A stretch of DNA of 64,000 nt from Stigmatella aurantiaca DW4/3-1 (GCF_000165485.1 NC_014623.1:6652893-6716892); one strand, 5' to 3'. Counted from the stretch's first letter, positions 7,491 through 17,001 are shown. The notes: generated from the sequence alone by a model not told the origin. Program-made: numbers and translations.

Positions 7491-9875
7491 ATGGCCCGCC
7501 GTTCTCGTCGCCAACCTCCTGGATGGACCATGAGTAAGAACATACCACCCGAAAAGCACAAGGAGATCATGGCCGAGCTTGGCCGCGAATATCCAGCGTT
7601 CATCAAAGAGATTGATCAGGCAGTGGATGATATTGCCGATCGCGCAACACAATTCAACCCACTAGCCCTACTCCAACGAAGCTACTTTTCGCACGTGCTC
7701 TTTGCGATCGGCAAGCAACCCAACACTCAATTCGACCTTAACGAAGCGTATCCGCTCCAAGTTCTGGACTACATTCAAAGCATCATAGTCTCACGGCAGC
7801 AAAAAGACACACGGCAACCAACGGACGAAGAATACCTCGATCTGCAATCATTGATCGGAAAACTCTACGCAAGAATCAATGTCGAATACCACATCCGGAA
7901 AGGCGCGCAGCTACAGATAACAAACCCGAATTACAGTTTTGAGCAAGACGCATTCCATGTGCGCGCACAACTGTTCTGGATGAATGTGAGCGTCGATCGT
8001 TATTCTATACATAACACGCCGTTCATTCGCGAGCTAATAAAGCCACATAGCCCGATTTTGGTAGACCTGTTCGGAATCTCAGGTGATGAGCTAACAGAGG
8101 CGCTCGCCTCCATCCAGCAGAGCCTTACCCAGGGGCTCTTCTCTGCGTATGTCGAGATTGACGAAATCAGACTAAGAACCTTGGACGAGATCGGGTCAAA
8201 CCTCAGCACCAGCAAGGAGGACTTTCAATCACTGCTTGGTGGTGCACTCGACAAGTTGGGATTTCGAGACAGGCTCCGCAGTGCGATGAATCGAGTCGCG
8301 GAACTCGATCTCTTCGATCTTCAGAAAACGACCAAGCTTCCCCTAAAATTACTGGATGCCCTCTCCTTGGCGCCGGGCGAGGATCAATCATTCTTCTCCC
8401 CTGGCGATTACAGGGGATGGCCATTGAGGCAACTGCCAATCCGAAGTCGGCCATTCCTCAAATTCGACGGCAAGCACTACTGCTTCAACAATTACAACCT
8501 GCAAGACAATGTCTACAGATCGCTCCAGATGCTGGTCACGGCCATCAAGCCTGACTACAAGCCTACCTGGAACGCGCGACAGAAGGAGGTATCCGAGCGC
8601 CTCCCTCTCGAAATGCTTGAACGACTTCTTCCCGGATCAAGACGCCACTCATCCATTCAATACCAATGGACAAACAAGTCCACAGGCAGAATGGAATGGG
8701 CAGAGGCCGATGGGATCGTCATCTTCGACGACGTTCTTCTCGCTATCGAGGTCAAGGGGGGCATATTTACCCCCGCTTCGCCAACGACCGATCTGCCAGC
8801 CTACATAGCATCAATACGAAACTTGGTTTGTACACCAGCGATTCAGGCGCGGCGATTCATTGATGAACTTGACGCACGAGGGGAACTCGAACTCTTTGAT
8901 GAGAAGAGACAGCCCATTGGCCGAATTCGCAAGTCGGACTTCTGGAGGATATGGGGAGTCTGCGTCACGGTTGATAACATTTCCGACATCGGCACGCGCC
9001 ACGCCGACTTCAAAAATGTTGGCCTAAGCTTTGTCGACAATCCGACCTGGATCGTTTCGATAGACGATCTGCGCATATTCTGCGATCTGTTCGACTCTGG
9101 TGCGACCTTCATTCATTACCTAGAGCAACGGCTCAGGGTTTTTCGCAATCCGAAGGCCCACCCCGACGACGAACTTGACTTCATTGGCATGTTCTTTGTC
9201 CATAATGACATCAACATGCACACGAAGAGTTTCGGCGACGCAACGCACATTGTGTGGCATGGTTATCGAGACATTGTCGATAAGTACTATTACGAACTGA
9301 TCTCGGGCGGTTCCCCCAAAAAGCCAAGCCAGCGTACTTATGAATTCTTTGCGCGCACGCTATCCAGAATAGAAGAGTCTGCTATTCCGGGAAGGCTGCG
9401 GGTATACAGTTGGCTCATGGATCTCGGGGACGAGGGACGACAACAGTTTGACTCGTTGGTCCGACAGTGCCTTGAGTTCCAAGCCTCCACCAAGAGAATC
9501 AGGCCCGCGATAATGATGTGCGAAGAGAGGTACATCCTTGCTTTCTGCATGACTCCCGAGATCGCTCAGCCCTCCGAAACGTTCATGAGAGAGTATGCGA
9601 TCTCGCTTGTCAGTTCCATGCAGGGGAAAGATCTGCTGGTCCTCAGGTTAAATTTCAATGGTGAGCAGATTGCCTCGGCGCATGGAGAAATTCTGGGGCA
9701 ACAGAACTTGAGCGAGATCGAACCCAATCGACTGGCCGAGCTAAGAGAGAAATACAGCCAAAGTCGAATAGCGGCAGTCAAGAAATCCACGGGCAGGAAT
9801 AAGGTAGGCCGAAATGAAAAGTGCCCCTGCGGTAGCGGCCTGAAGTTCAAGCTGTGCCATGGGCAAAAGAAATGA
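7491..9875 (+). CDS. PD-(D/E)XK-like protein with C-terminal SEC-C zinc motif; defence candidate
   Basis: This 794-aa protein is markedly poorer in G+C and richer in Asn, Ile and Lys codons than the rest of the window, so it was probably acquired. The N-terminal 350 residues are not recognised. Residues about 400-425 read EADGIVIFDDVLLAIEVKGG. Asp407, Glu420 and Lys422 fit a D...ExK restriction-type nuclease core. The last 22 residues (VGRNEKCPCGSGLKFKLCHG) form a SEC-C metal-binding motif. The start could also be ATG 7530, but 7491 has GAGG 5 bases upstream. IS elements sit on both sides. A nuclease role in defence is inference. Confidence 0.7.
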   Translation: MARRSRRQPPGWTMSKNIPPEKHKEIMAELGREYPAFIKEIDQAVDDIADRATQFNPLALLQRSYFSHVLFAIGKQPNTQFDLNEAYPLQVLDYIQSIIVSRQQKDTRQPTDEEYLDLQSLIGKLYARINVEYHIRKGAQLQITNPNYSFEQDAFHVRAQLFWMNVSVDRYSIHNTPFIRELIKPHSPILVDLFGISGDELTEALASIQQSLTQGLFSAYVEIDEIRLRTLDEIGSNLSTSKEDFQSLLGGALDKLGFRDRLRSAMNRVAELDLFDLQKTTKLPLKLLDALSLAPGEDQSFFSPGDYRGWPLRQLPIRSRPFLKFDGKHYCFNNYNLQDNVYRSLQMLVTAIKPDYKPTWNARQKEVSERLPLEMLERLLPGSRRHSSIQYQWTNKSTGRMEWAEADGIVIFDDVLLAIEVKGGIFTPASPTTDLPAYIASIRNLVCTPAIQARRFIDELDARGELELFDEKRQPIGRIRKSDFWRIWGVCVTVDNISDIGTRHADFKNVGLSFVDNPTWIVSIDDLRIFCDLFDSGATFIHYLEQRLRVFRNPKAHPDDELDFIGMFFVHNDINMHTKSFGDATHIVWHGYRDIVDKYYYELISGGSPKKPSQRTYEFFARTLSRIEESAIPGRLRVYSWLMDLGDEGRQQFDSLVRQCLEFQASTKRIRPAIMMCEERYILAFCMTPEIAQPSETFMREYAISLVSSMQGKDLLVLRLNFNGEQIASAHGEILGQQNLSEIEPNRLAELREKYSQSRIAAVKKSTGRNKVGRNEKCPCGSGLKFKLCHGQKK

Positions 9876-9935
9876 CAAAAACTTCATCGTCGGCACGATC
9901 TTCAGTCGCTCTGCCAGGACATTGCTGCGCATCTA

Positions 9936-11459
9936 AGAGGCACCCCTTTCAAGGTGTCTATAAACCAAGAGAAAGCAGGAAATGAGCGCCCTGCGCGCGC
10001 CCGAGGGAATAGAGGACTGCTGCGGCGAATCAAGGAGGCCTCTGCGACTGGAGAGGTGTGATGGCCTTCGATGCAATCCTTGAGCGGTTCGTGAAAAACA
10101 GCCCGGTCAGTGTCATGGCCCGGCTGGTGCTGCAGCGTGCCGTCAGCGCGGAGTGGATGGACTCACTGTTCGAGGCGCATCGGAAGAGGCAGTACACCCG
10201 GGAGTTGCTGTTCTCCACCGTGGTGGAGTTGATGTCCGTGGTGGCCATGGGGCTGCGACCCTCGCTGCATGCGGGCGCCAAGGCCACAGAGGGAGGCACC
10301 TCGATCGCTGCGCTCTACGAGAAGGTGAATCGAATGGAGCCGGACTTGGTGCGAGCTCTGGTCCGTGGCAGCGCCCAACGACTGGAGCCTGTAGTCCAGC
10401 CGCTGAGGACAGGGGAGAAGCCCTGGGCAGAGGGCTATCGCGTCCGAGTCATGGACGGCAATCATCTGCCTGCCAGCGAGAAAAGGCTCAAGCCGCTGCG
10501 TGAGTTTCGAGGCGCCGCCCTGCCCGGACACTCGCTGGTAGTGTACGCCCCGGAGCAGGGCTTGGTGGTGGATGTGGTGCCGTGTGAGGACGCACACGCT
10601 CAGGAGCGGACGCTGGTGGCTGCTGTGCTGGAGCACGCCCAGCAGGGCGACTTGTGGATAGCCGATAGGAACTTCTCCACGACTCGGATTGTCTTTGGCC
10701 TGGAGGACAGGCACGCCGCCTTCATCATCCGAGAGCATGGACGCACGCCCAGCCCTACAGAGGAGGGGAAGCGAAAGAGGGTGGGCCGTGTGGAAACGGG
10801 CGTTGTCTTCGAGCAGCCCGTCCAGGTGGAGGACGACGGTGGGCGCCTGCTCACGCTGCGTCGCATCGAACTTCAGCTGGATGAGCCCACCGAGGAGAGG
10901 GAGCCCCTCATTCGTCTGCTCACCAACGCTCCCAAAGAAAAGCTCTCCGCCGAGAAGGTAGCGTGTTTGTACCGCAAACGGTGGAGCATCGAAGGCATGT
11001 TTCAGAGCTTGGAGTCTGCGCTCCATAGTGAGGTGCGGACGCTGGGTCACCCACGAGCGGCGCTGCTCGCATTCGGGACTGCCGTGGTGGCCTACAACAT
11101 CCTGGCGGTCATCCAGGCGGCAGTCGAGGCAGCGCACCCCGAGGCCAAGGCCGAGGGCATTGAACTTTCCCCCTTCTTCGTTGCTACCGAAGTGCAGGCC
11201 ACCTATGGCGGGAGGATGATTGCTGTGGGGGATGACGTTTGGACCGCCTTCGACGAGCAGTCTCCTCTCCAACTCAGTCGAACCCTCATCCGCATTGCGC
11301 AGCACGCTCAGCCCAAGCGTCTGCGCAAGCACCCGCGGGGGCCCAAAAAGAAAACGCAGAAGGGCTACGTCTCAGGACGCACTGCACGTCAGCACGTCGC
11401 CACGGCTCGAGTCCTCGCCTCCGGGCGCATTGATTCAACATCTTGAAAGGGGTGTCTCT
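9936..11459 (+). mobile_element. IS4-family element
   Basis: Imperfect inverted repeats (AGAGGCACCCCTTTCAAGGT on the left; on the right the complement of AGAGACACCCCTTTCAAGAT) enclose about 1.52 kb and one IS4-type transposase gene. No clear target duplication is visible in the flanks (left ...GCATCTA, right AAGCGCC...). The element separates the SEC-C gene from a stretch of decayed sequence, so a deletion may have followed insertion. Confidence 0.82.
10061..11446 (+). CDS. IS4-family transposase
   Basis: This protein has 461 aa from ATG 10061 (GTG 10058 is the alternative), with GAGAGG just upstream. Likely catalytic residues are Asp in VRVMDGNHLP, Asp in LWIADRNFST, and Glu in YRKRWSIEGMFQSLES, the last fitting the IS4 Y-R-E signature. 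The frame is complete. The C-terminal tail is strongly basic, as expected for DNA binding. Confidence 0.88.
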   Translation: MAFDAILERFVKNSPVSVMARLVLQRAVSAEWMDSLFEAHRKRQYTRELLFSTVVELMSVVAMGLRPSLHAGAKATEGGTSIAALYEKVNRMEPDLVRALVRGSAQRLEPVVQPLRTGEKPWAEGYRVRVMDGNHLPASEKRLKPLREFRGAALPGHSLVVYAPEQGLVVDVVPCEDAHAQERTLVAAVLEHAQQGDLWIADRNFSTTRIVFGLEDRHAAFIIREHGRTPSPTEEGKRKRVGRVETGVVFEQPVQVEDDGGRLLTLRRIELQLDEPTEEREPLIRLLTNAPKEKLSAEKVACLYRKRWSIEGMFQSLESALHSEVRTLGHPRAALLAFGTAVVAYNILAVIQAAVEAAHPEAKAEGIELSPFFVATEVQATYGGRMIAVGDDVWTAFDEQSPLQLSRTLIRIAQHAQPKRLRKHPRGPKKKTQKGYVSGRTARQHVATARVLASGRIDSTS

Positions 11460-11578
11460 AAGCGCCTTTGTTGCGAGACCTGATGGGCGGGAAGGTCTCC
11501 CCGCGATCGAGCTGAATCACACGCTCCCAGATTGAGGGGTACAGCCCAAGGTTGGCGAGCTGGCTTACGTGACGTCAC
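11460..11578. other. Decayed sequence between IS4 element and RCC1 pseudogene
   Basis: No gene is supported here. On the minus strand a 35-codon open stretch reads ...SQLANLGLYPSIWERVIQ..., with a protein-like composition and no start codon. It may be the end of a gene removed by the IS4 insertion. The family is not recognised. Confidence 0.25.
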
Positions 11579-12044
11579 TCAAAGCAAGGAGCGCACAGGG
11601 GTGGCGGCATACAGAGGCGGGCCGCCATGGCCCAACTGCCCGTCCATGTTGACGCCCCAAGTCCACGGCGTTCCGTCAGCGGAAAGGGCCAGTGAGAACA
11701 CGTCCAAGCTGACGGCGGCACAGGACGACACGGACATCACCCCACTCACCCCTGAGATCTGCACGGGAGTCCTGCGAGAGGTGGCCGTGCCGTCTCCCAG
11801 TTGGATCTCCCAGCTGACCCGAGGCATTGCGCCCCGCGGCCCAGATCGTGCCATCGGACAGCACGGCCAAGGAGTGACTTTTTCCCGCCGCCACACGCGG
11901 CGCCCGCCAGGCCACCTTCGCCTCAGCGCGCTGCGAGACCCACCCCTCGGCCTCCTCCACGGGCAGCCCACAGCCCACGGCCAGCCACATTCCGAGTCCT
12001 GTCCCCAGGACCCTGTACAGCCATCCCTTCACACGTCTTTCCAT
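11579..12044 (-). pseudogene. RCC1-repeat lipoprotein, frameshifted and truncated
   Basis: The gene starts well: AGGAG lies 8 bases before ATG 12044, with a signal peptide ending in LAVGC. An RCC1 repeat follows (AAGKSHSLAVLSDGTIWAAGRNASGQLGD). Directly after QLGD the frame changes. The next repeat (VFSLALSADGTPWTWGVNMDGQLGHGG) continues in another frame and ends at a stop at 11579. The shift coincides with a near-duplicate 13-base unit (cagctgggagatc / caactgggagacg); removing one unit restores the frame. Only about two repeats remain, whereas RCC1 propellers usually have seven. Confidence 0.75.
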
Positions 12045-12137
12045 TGTGCGGCTCCTGAAATCGCGGCGGTAGCTCAACGCGAAAGAGCCGCTTTCTTCCT
12101 GCCTGAAAAGCCGTCGCGCCGAGCGGGCGCTGGGGAC

Positions 12138-13490
12138 TCAGTCACACTCGTACTTGAAATCGCGGCGTTCAGGGCCGTCGTCCAACCCTGGCGTTCCCGA
12201 GTACACCTCATGCACGAGCCGTCCCTGGGCATCCCGCTCGTGGGTGCGCCGGGCATCCACCACACCATCCCCATTGCCATCCCACTCGTCGAGCCAGACG
12301 ATCTTCGTGCCACAGAGATACGTCAACCGGCGGGTGGTGCGCAGACGCGTGGTCACGGGCGGAGCGGAAGGATCGCTCCCCGGCGGCTGGGTGGAGTCCT
12401 TGCCAAGCCGCTCCATCAGCAACAGGCCCGAGGCGTCATGGTAGAAGGTGCGGAGCAGCTCGTGCTCGTAGACGGACACGGACTTCTTCTCCCAGAGCCG
12501 GAACTCGCGGCCCCCTGGGCCATAGGAGTGGACGGTCTGCCGGCTTGATTCAAACGCATACTCCAACTCGTCCACGAGGTTTCCCCGTTCATCGTACCGA
12601 TGGAGGATGCGATGGATGTCGCCGTTGTCCCAGGCATCCTCTCGCACCTGGCCGTTGGGCCAGTAGGTGAACGTCTCGCACCGGGCAACGTTCATGTCGC
12701 AGAAAGGTGAGCTGTCGATGGCGGTCAACTGCCCCGCCGTGTTGTACCGGTAGAAGATGGGCGTGTGCTCCTCGCTCGCGGGGAGGCGATCGATGCGCTC
12801 GAGCCGGCCCTTCGCATCCCGGACATACCGGTACACGGTGGTGTCATTGGACGAGGACGAAGAGGTCTCAACACGCTCCTGGAGCTTGCCCGCGGCGTCG
12901 TAGGTCCACTCGCTCTGGGTCCAGGTCCCACCCGGCAAGTTCTCCTCGATGCGGCGGAACGTCTCACGGCCATTCACCCAGGTGTGCCGCTCCACCGAGT
13001 CCGGCGCGCCGTCCGGCTTGTAGGTACGCCACTCCAAGAGGCGGCTGTCGGCGTCATAACGGCCCACCGTGCGGCGGCCGTCTTGGTAGACCGAGACGCC
13101 TTCGCACGCCGTGGCACGCTGAGGCGGAACGCGCCCAGTCCAGGGCACACAGGCCACGGGAGACAGGGAGGGCGCTCCCTCCAACCCAGCGCTCACGGGC
13201 GGGACGTTGCCCGGTGAAGGCAAGGGCTCCACTCGCGGCACGGCAGGCCCCGCCGGAGGAACGGAGGGCTCCGTGGGGCTCGTCCCAGGGGGCTCTGAGG
13301 GCGTCTGCCCTGGGGGCATATCCCCTGGCGCGGGCTCCGAGGGAACGGAAGGCGCCTGCTCGGGAGGAACTTGCTCAGGGGGGGGTTGCTGCTCCCCGGC
13401 TTCGGGAGCAGGCGGCTCGTCACTTGGCGATCCACACCCCGCGAGCACGGCACACAATCCCCACCCCACCCAGCCTCGGTACTTGCGCAT
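12138..13490 (-). CDS. YD-repeat (RHS-like) lipoprotein
   Basis: This is a 450-aa protein from ATG 13490, preceded by a G-rich ribosome site. The lipobox is VLAGC. Residues about 25-110 are a Pro/Glu/Ser-rich linker. The remainder carries loose YD-type repeats (GRYDADSRLLEW, WTYDAAGKLQERV, YRYVRDAKGRLERID, FYRYNTAGQLTAID, HRYDERGNLVDEL). It lacks the conserved core and toxin tip of full RHS effectors, so it is more likely a surface shell or binding protein than a delivered toxin. Function is unknown. Confidence 0.75.
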   Translation of the reverse strand: MRKYRGWVGWGLCAVLAGCGSPSDEPPAPEAGEQQPPPEQVPPEQAPSVPSEPAPGDMPPGQTPSEPPGTSPTEPSVPPAGPAVPRVEPLPSPGNVPPVSAGLEGAPSLSPVACVPWTGRVPPQRATACEGVSVYQDGRRTVGRYDADSRLLEWRTYKPDGAPDSVERHTWVNGRETFRRIEENLPGGTWTQSEWTYDAAGKLQERVETSSSSSNDTTVYRYVRDAKGRLERIDRLPASEEHTPIFYRYNTAGQLTAIDSSPFCDMNVARCETFTYWPNGQVREDAWDNGDIHRILHRYDERGNLVDELEYAFESSRQTVHSYGPGGREFRLWEKKSVSVYEHELLRTFYHDASGLLLMERLGKDSTQPPGSDPSAPPVTTRLRTTRRLTYLCGTKIVWLDEWDGNGDGVVDARRTHERDAQGRLVHEVYSGTPGLDDGPERRDFKYECD

Positions 13491-13618
13491 CCCGCCCCCC
13501 TTTGGTGCCCCTGAGGACAACCTGTGCACCTAGGGCGCAGACGCCATGAGACGAAGGGAGGGGCCTGGCCGCCTGCCCTGGACCCCTCATGGACCCCAGG
13601 GAGGGGCGGCTCAAAGGG

Positions 13619-14233
13619 TTACCGAGCCCCCCTCTCCGTGGGACACCAGAAGTACGTGGTGCCCTCGACCCCTGCCACAGGGAGCCGCTGGAAGCCCAGG
13701 CGCTCATAGAAGTGCAGTGCCCGGGTGTTGCGGGTCCCCGTGCCCAGGTGCAAGGAAGGCGCACCGGCAGAGGCCGCGGCGGCGAGAAAAATCTCCACGA
13801 GGCGCCTCCCATGGCCTGCGCCCTGCGCCTGGGGAAGCAGGTCGACATGCAGGTGGGCCGGGTGAGGGGCCAGCTCGGGCGCCATCATCCACTCGGGATG
13901 ATGCAGCGTGGCAATCAGCCGCTCATCCGCGGTGCGTGCCGGCTCGACCGGAGGGGGATAACGGCCCGCCACGTGGGGCAGCCATCGGACGCGCCAGGCC
14001 TCCACGAAAGCCGCCGTGTTGGCGGTGCCCAGCACGTACCCCACCACCTGTCCTCCTTCCTCGAGCACGAACGCGAGCTGAGGCTCAAGCTCGAGGTAGG
14101 GACCGGCGTAGACGTCGCCGAGCAACGCGTCACTCAGGTAATGGCCCCGCGCATCCTCGCCGGACGCGCCCGTGCGCACGCAGATGTCGTACACGGCATC
14201 CCGGTCTCTCGGCTGGAAGGGGCGGACAGGCAT
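13619..14233 (-). CDS. GNAT-family N-acetyltransferase
   Basis: This is a 204-aa protein from ATG 14233 (MPVRPFQPRDRDAVYDIC). The open frame extends further upstream, but that part is not protein-like. The acetyl-CoA loop QAQGAGHGRRLVEIFLAAA and the C-terminal NTRALHFYERLGFQRL are classic GNAT motifs. It resembles GNAT proteins related to O-GlcNAcase acetyltransferase domains (HLHVDLLPQAQGAGHGRRL). The substrate is not evident. Confidence 0.82.
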   Translation of the reverse strand: MPVRPFQPRDRDAVYDICVRTGASGEDARGHYLSDALLGDVYAGPYLELEPQLAFVLEEGGQVVGYVLGTANTAAFVEAWRVRWLPHVAGRYPPPVEPARTADERLIATLHHPEWMMAPELAPHPAHLHVDLLPQAQGAGHGRRLVEIFLAAAASAGAPSLHLGTGTRNTRALHFYERLGFQRLPVAGVEGTTYFWCPTERGAR

Positions 14234-14351
14234 GACCGGCCCCATGTTCGCCGAGCACCGGCCTGGAAGAAACTTCAGGGCCTCGGGGACGATAATCTCT
14301 ATACGAAGGTTGCTTCCGCTCAGGAAGCTTTCGAAATCCGAGAAAACCCGA

Positions 14352-14576
14352 ATGACTACCGCCATCAATGACATGGTCTCCGCCATCACCAGCGGAGTTC
14401 GCTCCAACACCGCGCAGGAGTCGAAGTGGATTGCCAGCGCGCCCCCGGAGATGCAGGGTCAGATGAAGTCGCAGATCCTGATGCAGAAGGAGCAGGAACT
14501 GTGCCAGATGCTCGCCCAGGCCATGAAGCAGATGAGCGAGCTGTCGAAGAGCACCATCCGGAACATCGGCGGCTAG
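14352..14576 (+). CDS. Small helical protein (74 aa), unknown
   Basis: It starts MTTAINDMVSAITSGV. The protein is predicted helical, rich in Met and Gln (QGQMKSQILMQKEQELCQML), without a signal peptide, and ends in IRNIGG. The size and all-helical pattern recall small secretion-needle or chaperone-like proteins, but no family is recognised. It is transcribed towards the GH3 gene, with a shared terminator between them. The ribosome site is weak. Confidence 0.5.
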   Translation: MTTAINDMVSAITSGVRSNTAQESKWIASAPPEMQGQMKSQILMQKEQELCQMLAQAMKQMSELSKSTIRNIGG

Positions 14577-14602
14577 TTCGCCCCGTCGTCCGTTGCACCC
14601 TG

Positions 14603-14645
14603 AACCGGCTTCGCGTGGGCCCAGCGCCCCAACGCGAGGCCGGTT
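14603..14645. terminator. Bidirectional hairpin between convergent genes
   Basis: AACCGGCTTCGCGT pairs with ACGCGAGGCCGGTT around a 15-base loop, with one G-T mismatch. It sits between the stops of the converging 74-aa gene and the GH3 gene. Confidence 0.6.
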
Positions 14646-14661
14646 CTGCTTTGGGCCTCCG

Positions 14662-16968
14662 CTACTGAACCTGCGCCAGGATGTCGTTCAGCATCTGCTC
14701 GGTGAACTTGCCTTCGGAGAAGGCGATGAGCTTGTAGGCGGGCATGTCGTTGACGAACACCAGCGTCGACATCTCGGCCTTCTTCCGGGCGCGCTCCTCC
14801 TGCAACGTGCGCTTCACGGTGCCTGGCTCCTCCGATGAGCCGCCCATGATGATGCTCGTCAGCCGCGAGTAGAAGGCCTTCCCCTTGGGGTGGTCCCTGA
14901 ACTCCTTCACCATGGATTCACGCGTCAGCGTGGAGACGGCCACCTGGGCCTCCACCGACACGGACTTGCTCAGGGGCAGATCCCTGGACGAACCGCCGGC
15001 CAGGATGTCGAACCGGCCCGGGTTGACGGCCCAGCGGTGGAGGTGGGCGTTGTAGTAGGAGAAATCGCGCGGGCTCAGCGTGAAGCTCACCGTCTTCTCC
15101 TCCCCAGGGGCGAGGGCCACCTTGGCGAAGGCCTTGAGCTCCTTCTCAGGACGGCTGACGGCGGGCACCTCTTCACGGACGTAGAGCTGGACGATCTCCT
15201 TTCCAGCCACCTTCCCCGTGTTCTTGACCTTCACCTGGACGGTCAGGCTCCCGGTGTCCTGAATGGACGACGCGCTGAGGGTCATCTCCGAGTAGTCGAA
15301 GGTGGTGTAGCTCAGGCCGAAACCAAAGGGGAACAGCGGCGCGATCTTCTTCTTGTCGTAGTACCGGTAACCGATGAAGACGCCTTCGCCGTAGTAGGCC
15401 TGCTGGTTCAGTCCGGGGAACTCGATGGCCGTCGGCGTGTCCTCGGTCCGCACCGGGAAGGTCTCCTGCAGCTTCGCCGAGGGGTTGACCTTGCCGGTCA
15501 GGATATCGGCGATGGCGCCTCCGCCCGCCTGTCCCGTCAGCCATCCCTCGAGGATGCCCTTCACCCGGCCCACCCAGGGCATGGAGATGGCGGAGCCGTT
15601 CATCAGCACCACCACCGTGTTGGGCTGAACCTGGCTGACCGCGTCGATCAGCTGGTTATGCCCTTCGGGCATGTCCAGGTTGGGGCGGTCGAACCCCTCG
15701 GACTCGTGACTGTCCGGCAGTCCAGCGAAGACAATGGCCACGTCCGCGTGGCGCGCCTGCTGCCGCGCTTCTTCCAGCAGCTCCGCGGAGGTCACCCCTT
15801 CGAAGTCATAGCCGCTCGCGTAACCGATGCGCTCGCTTCCGCCCAGGATCGCCACCAGCTCGTCATGCGCGTTGGAGATGCGAGCCGGATTCACCTGCGA
15901 GCTTCCGGCGCCCTGATAACGGGGCTCCTTGGCGAAGGCGCCAATCAAGGCGATCTTCTTCTTCCCGCCTGCGTCCAGCGGCAGGATGTGGTCATCGTTC
16001 TTCAGCAGGATGATGCTTTCACCCGCCACCTGCCTGGCCAGGGCATGGTGCTGATCCACGTCGAAGCGGGTACCGGTCCGGCGGCTCTCCGCGGCCTTGA
16101 GAACCACGGCGACCAGCGAGGCCACCACTTCGTCCAAGCGTGCAACGGGCAGCTTTCCCGCGTTCACGGCCTCGATGATCTTCTTGCGGTTCACGTCCCC
16201 ACTGCCGGGCATCTCCAGGTTCAGCCCAGCCATGACGCCCTGCGCGCGATCGTGGACGGCACCCCAGTCCGAGACCACGAACCCTTCGAACCCCCACGCC
16301 TTGCGGAGAATGTCCTCGAGCAGGAGGGGATTCTCGGAGGCGTAGACCCCATTGATCTTGTTGTAGGCGCACATCACCGACCAGGGTTGGGCCTGGGTGA
16401 CCGAGATCTCGAAGGCGGGCAGATAGATTTCGTGCAGCGTGCGCTCATCGAGGTTCGAGCTGTTCACCATCCGCTCGAACTCCTGGTTGTTCACCGCGAA
16501 GTGTTTCAGGGAGGTCCCCACCCCCTCGCTCTGAACCCCCTGGATGTAGGCCGCCGCCAGGCGGCCGGCCAGGATCGGATCCTCGGAGAAGTACTCGAAG
16601 TTGCGCCCGCCCAGCGGGGAGCGCTTCATGTTGATGCCCGGCCCCAGCAAGATCTGGACATCGTTGGCCTGGCTCTCCCGGGCCAGGGCAACGCCCACCT
16701 GGCGGATGAGCTCCGGATCCCAGCTCGACGCCAGGGCGGAAGCCGTGGGGAAGCACGTCGCGGGAACACTGTCCGCGGTGCTCGGCCCTGTCGCCTTCCG
16801 GAGCCCATGCGGCCCATCCGTCATCATGATGGACGGGAGTCCCAGCCGGTCGATCTTGTGGGTCGTCCACGAGCCATTGCCAGACAAGAGCAGGGCTTTT
16901 TCTTCCAGTGTCATCTTGGACACCAGCGCCTGCGCCCTTGCCTTGTAGCCTTTGGATTGTTCGGACAT
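14662..16968 (-). CDS. Glycoside hydrolase family 3 beta-glucosidase
   Basis: This 768-aa enzyme has no signal peptide, so it is probably cytoplasmic. The N-terminal barrel carries GPGINMKRSPLGGRNFEYFSEDP and the nucleophile Asp234 in FVVSDWGAV. An alpha/beta sandwich follows with KKKIALIGAFA and GLPDSHESEGFDR, then a fibronectin-III-like domain. A C-terminal extension of about 110 residues is of unclear role. It removes terminal beta-glucose units from oligosaccharides or glycosides. It is the last gene of the operon, 33 bases after GH1. Confidence 0.92.
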   Translation of the reverse strand: MSEQSKGYKARAQALVSKMTLEEKALLLSGNGSWTTHKIDRLGLPSIMMTDGPHGLRKATGPSTADSVPATCFPTASALASSWDPELIRQVGVALARESQANDVQILLGPGINMKRSPLGGRNFEYFSEDPILAGRLAAAYIQGVQSEGVGTSLKHFAVNNQEFERMVNSSNLDERTLHEIYLPAFEISVTQAQPWSVMCAYNKINGVYASENPLLLEDILRKAWGFEGFVVSDWGAVHDRAQGVMAGLNLEMPGSGDVNRKKIIEAVNAGKLPVARLDEVVASLVAVVLKAAESRRTGTRFDVDQHHALARQVAGESIILLKNDDHILPLDAGGKKKIALIGAFAKEPRYQGAGSSQVNPARISNAHDELVAILGGSERIGYASGYDFEGVTSAELLEEARQQARHADVAIVFAGLPDSHESEGFDRPNLDMPEGHNQLIDAVSQVQPNTVVVLMNGSAISMPWVGRVKGILEGWLTGQAGGGAIADILTGKVNPSAKLQETFPVRTEDTPTAIEFPGLNQQAYYGEGVFIGYRYYDKKKIAPLFPFGFGLSYTTFDYSEMTLSASSIQDTGSLTVQVKVKNTGKVAGKEIVQLYVREEVPAVSRPEKELKAFAKVALAPGEEKTVSFTLSPRDFSYYNAHLHRWAVNPGRFDILAGGSSRDLPLSKSVSVEAQVAVSTLTRESMVKEFRDHPKGKAFYSRLTSIIMGGSSEEPGTVKRTLQEERARKKAEMSTLVFVNDMPAYKLIAFSEGKFTEQMLNDILAQVQ

Positions 16969-17001
16969 ATCAGGAGGTCCTCGCCGGAAGACCGGCTGGG
17001 T

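Noticed and set aside
5600-11459. Composite transposon carrying the SEC-C gene
   Set aside because: The left and right IS elements belong to different families, so they cannot mobilise the gene together.
12138-13490. RHS polymorphic toxin
   Set aside because: YD-type repeats are present, but the RHS core end motif and a toxin tip are missing, and the protein is a lipoprotein.
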